The notes under the pieces: model-generated
Seen by the model: only the letters and a program-made list of their open reading frames with translations
What the model was told of the DNA's origin: nothing
Databases searched by the model: none
Assembly (NCBI GenBank): GCA_964477265.1
Contig: CAYZDJ010000001.1
Span: 310,001-374,000, forward strand
DNA from: CAIVPM01 sp964477265
Lineage (GTDB): Bacteria; Bacteroidota; Bacteroidia; Chitinophagales; Chitinophagaceae
Length of the DNA: 64,000 nucleotides
Reading direction: 5' to 3'
In this document: piece after piece, positions 58,116-64,000 of the stretch
How the letters are laid out: every line of letters begins with the position of its first letter
How positions within the stretch are numbered: position 1 is the stretch's first letter
Position numbers and translations under genes: made by a program

Positions 58116-58931
58116 TTAATAGCTTTCACTCTCATTAGGAAAATCATTACTTTTAACATCTGCAACATATTGTTTAATGGCAGTATCAATTTGTTGTCCC
58201 ATATTTAAATACTGGCGTAGAAAACGAGGTTTAAATTCTGTTGTAATACCAAGTATATCGTGCATTACAAGCACCTGGCCATCACAATCTCCTCCAGCAC
58301 CAATACCAATAGTTGGAATACTTACACTTGCTGTAACTTCCTTTGCCAAGGCTGCAGGAATTTTCTCCAACACTACAGCAAAGCAGCCAGCTTGTTCAAG
58401 CAACTTAATATCATTTCTTAATTTATCAGCTTCTTCCTCTTCTTTAGCACGAACATTATAAGTACCAAATTTATAAATGCTTTGAGGCGTTAATCCCAAA
58501 TGACCCATAACTGGAATACCAGCACTCACAATTTTTTTTACACTATCAATTATCTCTTCTCCACCTTCCATTTTAATGCTATGCCCACCAGTTTCTTTCA
58601 TAATTCTAATGGCACTTGCAAGGGCAATATCACTATTGCTTTGATAAGTTCCAAAAGGCATATCAACAACAACAAGGCTTCTGTTAACACCACGTACCAC
58701 ACATTGTGCATGATAAATAATTTGCTCAAGCGTAACAGGCACAGTAGTTTCATAGCCTGCAATTACATTGCCTGCACTGTCTCCAACCAATAATACATCA
58801 ATACCTGCAGCATCAAAAATTTTGGCAAATGAAAAATCGTAAGCAGTAAGCATTGCAATTTTTTCGCCATTAGCTTTCATTTTAAGCAAGGTATGCGTAG
58901 TTACTTTTTTTACTTCTTTATGTATAGACAT
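58116..58931 (-). CDS. panB: 3-methyl-2-oxobutanoate hydroxymethyltransferase
   Basis: First committed enzyme of pantothenate synthesis, transferring a hydroxymethyl group from methylene-THF to ketoisovalerate. 271 residues, TIM barrel: MLTAYDFSFAKIFDAAGIDVLLVGDSAGNV, VVDMPFGTYQ, KMEGGEE, MGHLGLTPQS, VLEKIPAALAKEVT, IGIGAGGDCDGQVLVMHDILG. No other pan genes nearby. Word-like repeats lie just upstream. Confidence 0.97.
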   Translation of the reverse strand: MSIHKEVKKVTTHTLLKMKANGEKIAMLTAYDFSFAKIFDAAGIDVLLVGDSAGNVIAGYETTVPVTLEQIIYHAQCVVRGVNRSLVVVDMPFGTYQSNSDIALASAIRIMKETGGHSIKMEGGEEIIDSVKKIVSAGIPVMGHLGLTPQSIYKFGTYNVRAKEEEEADKLRNDIKLLEQAGCFAVVLEKIPAALAKEVTASVSIPTIGIGAGGDCDGQVLVMHDILGITTEFKPRFLRQYLNMGQQIDTAIKQYVADVKSNDFPNESESY

Positions 58932-58975
58932 TTCAAAAAATTATGAATTATAAATGTTGAATTATGAATTATTTT
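58932..58975. repeat. AATTATGAATTATAAATG-type word repeat
   Basis: A short tract of TTATGAATTAT words between panB and the DUF4422 gene. It also supplies the C-terminal codons (KNNS) and stop of the DUF4422 protein. Confidence 0.55.
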
Positions 58976-59759
58976 TTAGTTCAGCAACAGGCAGGTAATA
59001 AACTTTTTGTCCAAGCTTTTGATGATGCAACACATAAGCATTCAATAATCGTTCTGCAATATTGCCATAAATTCTTGATAAAGCTGGTGTTTCCTGCACT
59101 ACAAGTGTCTTCTTTATTTCAAATAAAATATTGAATAAAAATGTTAAGTAGCCATTCCAAAATTCATTACTAGCAATAAGCATATTGTACCAGCTTGCAG
59201 TTAATCCATTCATAAATTCATTTACGCTTTGCATATATTCTGGATACAATTTCTTAACAGCATCTTCGGTTAGTTGCCAGGAAATTGTATCGTGATCTTT
59301 AATGTACTGTTGCTTAACACTCCATTTTTTCAGCTTAATAAACTTATATTTTTTTGGCAAAATGATATAGCCATCGTTTAACTTATTTTCTATAACAGTT
59401 TTAAGTTTGGGTGTAAATATTTTATTAAAACTTGCTTCTTCAATTGGATAAAACTGAATTCGCTTTTTATCAAGAATATTTTTAGGCAAAGTAAAATATC
59501 TTCTATAAGAACACAAACCCCAAAACCTTATCTGCTCTGGCTTGTAGTTTTTCCATATATGATATAAAACAGTAAGTTCAGAGAAATTTTTATTCCATTC
59601 AGAAATATTATCAGCACCATCATCTCCTTCAAAACCCAAATCAAAATCAGCTACTTTTTTACCAGCTTGTATTGGTTTTATATAATCAATATTTGGGCAA
59701 ATGAATGGTTTAAAAAAAACGCAAAAAAGTGTAAAAGAGTTTGAAGTTTCTTGTTGCAT
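58962..59759 (-). CDS. DUF4422 putative glycosyltransferase-like protein
   Basis: 265 residues. The family hallmark is visible: GDDGADNISEWNKNFSELTVLYHIWKNYKPEQIRFWGLCSYRRYF, followed by DGYIILPKKYKF, a TASWYNMLIASNEFWNGYLTFLFNILFE region and RIYGNIAERLLNAYV at the end. DUF4422 proteins are found in capsule and lipopolysaccharide loci and are thought to be glycosyltransferases. Here it lies downstream of an MsbA-like exporter gene on the same strand, separated by 158 bp of word repeats. Confidence 0.82.
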   Translation of the reverse strand: MQQETSNSFTLFCVFFKPFICPNIDYIKPIQAGKKVADFDLGFEGDDGADNISEWNKNFSELTVLYHIWKNYKPEQIRFWGLCSYRRYFTLPKNILDKKRIQFYPIEEASFNKIFTPKLKTVIENKLNDGYIILPKKYKFIKLKKWSVKQQYIKDHDTISWQLTEDAVKKLYPEYMQSVNEFMNGLTASWYNMLIASNEFWNGYLTFLFNILFEIKKTLVVQETPALSRIYGNIAERLLNAYVLHHQKLGQKVYYLPVAELKNNS

Positions 59760-59769
59760 TATTTTTTAT

Positions 59770-59915
59770 TTTTTAACCGCAAAGGACACAAAGTTTTTAC
59801 GCAAAGCAACACAGAGATTTGTAAAAACTATTAACAACTTTGAATTACACTTAATATGCTTTCAATAAAAAGATTAAAAAAATATTCGTGTAATCTGTGC
59901 AATCTGTGGCAATAA
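59770..59915. repeat. Word-like repeats between the ABC exporter and DUF4422 genes
   Basis: Contains AACCGCAAAGGACACAAAGTTTTTACGCAAAG and, further on, GTGTAATCTGTGCAATCTGTGGC units, both related to words seen near 33030 and 43560. No gene. Confidence 0.55.
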
Positions 59916-59917
59916 AT

Positions 59918-61741
59918 TTATTTTAATTCTTGCATATCTACCAGCTTTCTGTAAATACCATTGCTTGCAATTAAAGTTTCGTGTGTGCCACGTTCAGCAA
60001 TTTCGCCTTTGCTTAAAACAATAATTTCATCTGCGTGGCGTATGGTGCTTAGCCTGTGTGCAATTACAATTGTAGTTCTGTTTTGCACCATTTTATTAAT
60101 GGCATCCTGCACCAGCCTTTCACTTTCAGTATCAAGGCTACTTGTTGCTTCATCCAAAATCAATATTGGTGCATCTTTCAATACTGCACGTGCAATAGTT
60201 AAACGTTGCTTTTCTCCACCACTTAGCTTGTTTCCTCTATCGCCAATGTTTGTATCAAAGCCTTCATCTTTTTTTACAATATAATTATAGGCATTGGCAA
60301 CTTGTGCAGCTTCTTCTATTTGTTGCATTGTAGCAGTTGGGTTACCAAATAAAATGTTATTGGCAATGGTATCGTTAAATAAAATTGGCTCTTGGGTTAC
60401 AATGCTTATTTTGCCTCTTAAACTCTCCAAAGAATAATCTTTAATATTTATCCCATCAACCAAAATTTCACCACTTGTTACATCGTGAAAACGAGGAACC
60501 AAATCTGCCAGAGTACTTTTTCCAGCACCACTGCTGCCAACAAGTGCAATGGTTTTACCTTTTTGTATAGTTAAATTTATATTCTTTAAAACAGGAATTT
60601 CATTATAGCTAAAACTGATATTCCTTAGCTCAATAGCATTTTTAAAATCAGTAAAGTCAACAGGATTTTCTTTGTTTACAATAGTGTTGGTTGTGTTTAA
60701 TATTTCTTCAATTCTAAATAAAGATGCACTTGCTTTTTGCATATTATAAAAAGCTGTGCTTAACGTTTTTGCAGGATTAATTATTTGAGAAAAAACTCCA
60801 ATGTACATTATAAAACCTTCGCCACTTAAACCAAATCCTTTTTGTTCTAAAATGAGTTTACCACCAAACCAAAGAATAACACTTAACACCATTACACCAA
60901 GCACTTCACTTATTGGGCTTGCAAGGTCACGTCTAAAATTCATTTTATTTTTAACTACAAAAAGCTCGTCATTAACATCATTAAATTTTTTCTGAATCCT
61001 TCTTTCACTTGTAAATGCTTTAATGACACGCATTCCACCTAAGGTTTCTTCTAAAATGCTTAATCCCTGAGAAGATTTTTGTGCTGCTTCATTGCCTTGC
61101 TTTTTTAAACTTTTTCCAACCCTGCCAATAATAAAACCTGCAATTGGCAACAGTACAAGTAACATAGCAGACAATTGCGGACTAATAAAAATCAAAAAAC
61201 CTAAAAGGATAATTACGTTAATTGGTTCTTTAATCATTCCATCAAGCGTATTGGCAACTCCACCTTCAAGCTCCCATGTATCAGTTGTCATTCTACTCAT
61301 TAAATCGCCTTTACGTTGCTCACTAAAATAGCCAATAGGAAGTGTAAGGATTTTATTATACAAATCGTTGCGAAGCTGTACCATCATTCCATTTCGCATT
61401 GGACTCATAAAATAATAACTCAAATACACAAACAGGTTTTTTAAGAAAATAGCCAATATAATAAAGCCACAAACTATTGCTAACGCAACAGATTTTCCAT
61501 TTGCAATAATTATTTTACTTACATAATAACTAAGTGTGTCGAAGAAAGATTTTGAGCTAAATTCTAGAACAGGTTTAATAGTAACTAAATCACTTTGATT
61601 GAAAATGATTTTTAAAAATGGAAACAACATTGCAATAGAGAATATACCAAAAATTACAGAAAATATAATTGAAATGGTATATAAAACTGCGTTCTTTTTA
61701 TATGGTTTTAGGTATTTTACTAACCCAAAATATTTTTTCAT
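59918..61741 (-). CDS. MsbA-like ABC exporter (fused permease and ATPase)
   Basis: 607 residues: six membrane helices (about 15-330, type IV ABC exporter fold) and a C-terminal nucleotide-binding domain with Walker A LVGSSGAGKSTLAD, Q-loop VTQEPILF, signature KLSGGEKQRLTIARA, Walker B PILILDEATSSLD and H-loop IVIAHRLST. Bacteroidota homologues flip lipid A or export peptides/lipids; the substrate is not certain. It acts as a homodimer in the inner membrane. Confidence 0.93.
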   Translation of the reverse strand: MKKYFGLVKYLKPYKKNAVLYTISIIFSVIFGIFSIAMLFPFLKIIFNQSDLVTIKPVLEFSSKSFFDTLSYYVSKIIIANGKSVALAIVCGFIILAIFLKNLFVYLSYYFMSPMRNGMMVQLRNDLYNKILTLPIGYFSEQRKGDLMSRMTTDTWELEGGVANTLDGMIKEPINVIILLGFLIFISPQLSAMLLVLLPIAGFIIGRVGKSLKKQGNEAAQKSSQGLSILEETLGGMRVIKAFTSERRIQKKFNDVNDELFVVKNKMNFRRDLASPISEVLGVMVLSVILWFGGKLILEQKGFGLSGEGFIMYIGVFSQIINPAKTLSTAFYNMQKASASLFRIEEILNTTNTIVNKENPVDFTDFKNAIELRNISFSYNEIPVLKNINLTIQKGKTIALVGSSGAGKSTLADLVPRFHDVTSGEILVDGINIKDYSLESLRGKISIVTQEPILFNDTIANNILFGNPTATMQQIEEAAQVANAYNYIVKKDEGFDTNIGDRGNKLSGGEKQRLTIARAVLKDAPILILDEATSSLDTESERLVQDAINKMVQNRTTIVIAHRLSTIRHADEIIVLSKGEIAERGTHETLIASNGIYRKLVDMQELK

Positions 61742-61841
61742 TTTTCAAATATCAAATAATGTTTCAATTAAGAAAATGTTTATGTGTAAGAGTGTATAAA
61801 TTACGTGGTTTAGTGGTAAGGTTTATAAATAAAAAATTTGG

Positions 61842-62108
61842 CTATGTTGGATTAGAAAAGAAAGTGCAGTAAAAAAAATAGCCAACAAACATTGTGAATG
61901 TATTTGCAACAATATATACTATGAATATCCATTTTCTTTTTTTTAAGAGATGGTATAATGACAATAATAATAGACAGAGTGGAAAACCAAAAAATAAAAA
62001 AGGTTCAATTGTATCAGTCAATAAAGGATGCCTTGTTAAGTTGCTAAAATATTCTGCTACTGATACAAATAGCATAATGAAAGTTAAGTATGCCAGTATT
62101 TTCTTCAC
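61842..62108 (-). CDS. Small hypothetical membrane protein
   Basis: 88 residues with three probable membrane helices (LAYLTFIMLFVSVAEYF; PFLFFGFPLCLLLLSLYHLL; WIFIVYIVANTFTMFVGYFFYC) separated by short charged loops (KKRK). The hydrophobic pattern and ATG-led frame support a real gene over the competing frames on the other strand. No family recognised. Confidence 0.6.
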   Translation of the reverse strand: MKKILAYLTFIMLFVSVAEYFSNLTRHPLLTDTIEPFLFFGFPLCLLLLSLYHLLKKRKWIFIVYIVANTFTMFVGYFFYCTFFSNPT

Positions 62109-62143
62109 TAAATAGTAATGTTATTGAAGCTAATAAAATTTAA

Positions 62144-62563
62144 TCACTTTAAAGAATATAATGGTCCATCAGGGTGCAGTGGATTATACATTAATTTATT
62201 TTCAGTAGGAATTATAACCAAATCCATCAGCTCCATTGGTACTGCACCAATCAAAGGTTCTTCATTATTTGGCAATACAAACGCGTCAGTAATGCAATCC
62301 CTATCCATAAACTTTAACCTTATTGGACCAGCAACATCAAGAGTTCTTTTTGTTCCATCTGCCAAAGAAATATTTGGTTGCTGCCTTACCCTTAAACCCA
62401 ATTGCTGCTTAATATTTTCGTTGATTGATAAACGAATAGCACCAGAATCTGCCATTGCATTTACCTGCATTTTTCTGATTTTATCTTTGGGTAAATAACC
62501 ATCTTCACTTAAAGTTTCATCGGCATAATTAATTATTTCAATATCTGCATACACTAAACCCAT
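62144..62563 (-). CDS. Clan AA retropepsin-like aspartic protease
   Basis: 139 residues from ATG 62563 (MGLVYADIEI). The core has the aspartic-protease-like motif QVNAMADSGAIRLSINENI (Asp-Ser-Gly), SLADGTKRTLDVAGPIRLKF and the hydrophobic-hydrophobic-Gly motif PLIGAVPMELMDLVI. This fits the small single-domain 'clan AA' proteases of bacteria, which act as dimers. Target unknown; cytoplasmic. Confidence 0.78.
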   Translation of the reverse strand: MGLVYADIEIINYADETLSEDGYLPKDKIRKMQVNAMADSGAIRLSINENIKQQLGLRVRQQPNISLADGTKRTLDVAGPIRLKFMDRDCITDAFVLPNNEEPLIGAVPMELMDLVIIPTENKLMYNPLHPDGPLYSLK

Positions 62564-62742
62564 AGATAAAAATTTGTACAAATATAGTTGGTTTATTTAT
62601 TGAATATATTGCATTCGTATCGCTAAAACCTTTACATAAAAAAACAAAAACTGCATTTCTTTTTAACAAGTTTATCAACACATTAAATACTGTTTTTATT
62701 TCATTCCAATCACAACTATATCTTCGCGGCAACTTCAATTTT

Positions 62743-63690
62743 ATGAATCCATCTGTAAAGATTTTTGCTGGAACAGGCTCTCAACAATTGGCAGAAAAAA
62801 TAGCACGCAGCTTTGGTGCTAATCTTGGTAAAGTAAATATTCAAAAGTTTAGCGATGGCGAAATACAGCCAGTGTTTTTAGAAAGTATAAGGGGCGATTA
62901 TGTTTTTTTGGTTGCAAGCACACATGCACCTGCCGAAAATTTAATGGAATTACTATTAATGATTGATGCTGCAAAGCGTGCCAGTGCTTATAAAATTGTT
63001 GCTGTGGTACCTTATTATGGTTATGCACGTCAAGATAGAAAAGACAAACCTCGTGTTGCAATTGGCAGCAGGCTTATGGCAACATTAATTGAAGCTGCTG
63101 GTGCAAACCGTGTTATTACAATGGACTTGCATGCACCACAAATACAGGCTTTCTTCGACATTCCTGTTGACCATTTAGATAGCAGTGCTATTTTTATTCC
63201 TTTCATTGAAAATTTAAAATTGACCAACCTTTGCTTTGCTGCACCAGATGTAGGAAGTACCAACAGGGTAAGGGAACTTGCAAGTTATTTTAATGCACCA
63301 ATGGTTATTTGCGACAAGCATAGAAAACGTGCCAACGAAATTGCAAGTATGGTTGTAATTGGTGATGTTGCAGGAAAAGATATTGTGATTATAGATGATA
63401 TATGCGATACAGGAGGAACACTTGCAAAAAGTGCTGCATTGCTTTTAGAAAAAGGTGCTACAAGTGTAAGAGCATTTATTACACATCCTGTTTTAAGTGG
63501 TAAAGCTTATGAAAATCTGGAGAATAGTGTTTTAAAAGAACTGGTTGTTTGTGATACTATTCCTTTGAAACAAAAATCAGACAAAATAAGAGTAATATCT
63601 GTGGCTGACTTATTTGCTATTGCAATACGAAATGCTGCAGAAAACAAAAGTATTACCAGTTTATTTGTACATAGTCAATTGAAAAAATAA
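62743..63690 (+). CDS. prs: Ribose-phosphate pyrophosphokinase
   Basis: Makes PRPP from ribose 5-phosphate and ATP. 315 residues with FAGTGSQQLAEKIA, FSDGEIQPVFLESIRGDYVFLVAST, PYYGYARQDRKDKPR (flexible catalytic loop), VITMDLHAPQIQAFFDIPVDHL and the PRPP-binding loop IVIIDDICDTGGTLAKSA. Upstream TATCTTCG (62719-62726) is a one-mismatch -7 element. A strong terminator follows. Confidence 0.97.
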   Translation: MNPSVKIFAGTGSQQLAEKIARSFGANLGKVNIQKFSDGEIQPVFLESIRGDYVFLVASTHAPAENLMELLLMIDAAKRASAYKIVAVVPYYGYARQDRKDKPRVAIGSRLMATLIEAAGANRVITMDLHAPQIQAFFDIPVDHLDSSAIFIPFIENLKLTNLCFAAPDVGSTNRVRELASYFNAPMVICDKHRKRANEIASMVVIGDVAGKDIVIIDDICDTGGTLAKSAALLLEKGATSVRAFITHPVLSGKAYENLENSVLKELVVCDTIPLKQKSDKIRVISVADLFAIAIRNAAENKSITSLFVHSQLKK

Positions 63691-63695
63691 ACTAT

Positions 63696-63734
63696 AAAAA
63701 GAAAGGGAAAGTTTTAAACTTTCCCTTTCTTTTT
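63696..63734. terminator. Bidirectional terminator between prs and glyS
   Basis: Perfect 19-bp stem AAAAAGAAAGGGAAAGTTT (63696-63714) and its complement (63716-63734). Confidence 0.9.
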
Positions 63735-63738
63735 ATTA

Positions 63739-64000
63739 CTAATTAATAGCTTTTAACACAATATTCTTCACTTCATTTATTGTTACTCTTTCCTGTGTCA
63801 TTGAATCTCTGTAACGTATAGTTACAGTATTGTCTTCTTTAGTTTGATGATCTATTGTTACGCAAAATGGCGTTCCTATTGCATCTTGCCTTCTATACCT
63901 TTTTCCAATGGCATCTTTTTCTTCATAAAAACATTTAAACAAGCCTTTACATTCATTCAATAAACCTTCTGCAATTTCAGGTAATCCATCTTTTTTTAAT
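63739..64000 (-). CDS. glyS: Glycyl-tRNA synthetase, C-terminal end (5' end off the window)
   Basis: The frame is open to the right edge, so only the last 86 residues or so are visible. GKRYRRQDAIGTPFCVTIDHQ, DNTVTIRYRDSMTQERVTI belong to the C-terminal anticodon-binding domain of the single-chain alpha2 class II glycyl-tRNA synthetase. A TTG at 63960 is internal, not the start. Converges with prs on a shared terminator. Confidence 0.9.
   Translation of the reverse strand, partial: LKKDGLPEIAEGLLNECKGLFKCFYEEKDAIGKRYRRQDAIGTPFCVTIDHQTKEDNTVTIRYRDSMTQERVTINEVKNIVLKAIN

Noticed and set aside
61669..62115. Plus-strand frames opposite the small membrane protein
   Set aside because: The minus-strand frame has clean membrane helices and an ATG; the plus-strand frames have no recognisable pattern.
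62144..62563. Retroelement origin for the retropepsin-like gene
   Set aside because: No reverse transcriptase, integrase or terminal repeats nearby; small stand-alone clan AA proteases occur in bacterial genomes.

Overview
The window is a low-GC, densely packed chromosome segment from a member of the Bacteroidota, most likely Chitinophagaceae or a close relative. The evidence is several secreted proteins with type IX secretion (T9SS) sorting domains of both types, an OmpA protein with thrombospondin type 3 repeats, a short primary sigma factor without region 1.1, DUF3276/DUF1599/DUF2807/DUF4422 family genes, and promoters matching the Bacteroidota consensus TTTG-N19-TAnnTTTG. Most of the segment is core housekeeping DNA. 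The window cuts two genes: mutS2 at the left edge and a glycyl-tRNA synthetase at the right edge.

Layout. 1-10.2 kb: mutS2 (no Smr domain), a PUR-like nucleic-acid-binding protein, a DUF2807 lipoprotein, miaA, then dnaG, an eight-PAS soluble histidine kinase and a LuxR-type regulator packed head to tail. 10.4-18.7 kb: secreted and surface proteins (T9SS type A protein, pectinesterase, a frameshifted T9SS protein, a 1.5-kb-residue PKD/T9SS type B protein). 18.7-24.1 kb: WbqC-like, DUF445, tRNA-His, a DbpA-type helicase, a CvfB-like S1 protein and an Omp28-like lipoprotein. 24.2-27.0 kb: the clearest accessory patch, a broken REP-associated transposase (RAYT) and a three-gene cassette (SF2 helicase plus two unknown small proteins) separated and bounded by three copies of a multi-hairpin REP-like element. 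27.0-34.1 kb: smc, tRNA-Lys, rimM, argH, an amidohydrolase, and a probable 6S-like small RNA on the minus strand. 34.9-41.1 kb: a bicovalent-FAD oxidase, a large T9SS protein, ispE and a VOC protein. 41.1-41.9 kb: a decayed parDE toxin-antitoxin locus. 41.9-52.7 kb: pgi, a saccharopine-dehydrogenase-like gene, pdxJ, folP, DUF1599, a DoxX/MauE membrane protein, a blaI-type repressor with a fused M56-peptidase/amidase receptor, aroQ and a lipoprotein. 52.8-64.0 kb: a YdeI-like protein, a sodium/solute symporter, ompA, rlpA, rpoD, panB, DUF4422, an MsbA-like ABC exporter, small proteins, prs and glyS.

Working together: the secreted proteins depend on a T9SS encoded elsewhere. blaI, its palindromic operator and the M56-amidase receptor look like a self-contained cell-wall-responsive switch. 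The kinase and regulator downstream of dnaG form a cytoplasmic two-component pair. Intergenic DNA carries several recurrent short 'word' repeats, some of which also lie in frame inside genes (pdxJ and a T9SS protein). All functional calls rest on reading motifs by eye; no database search was possible.
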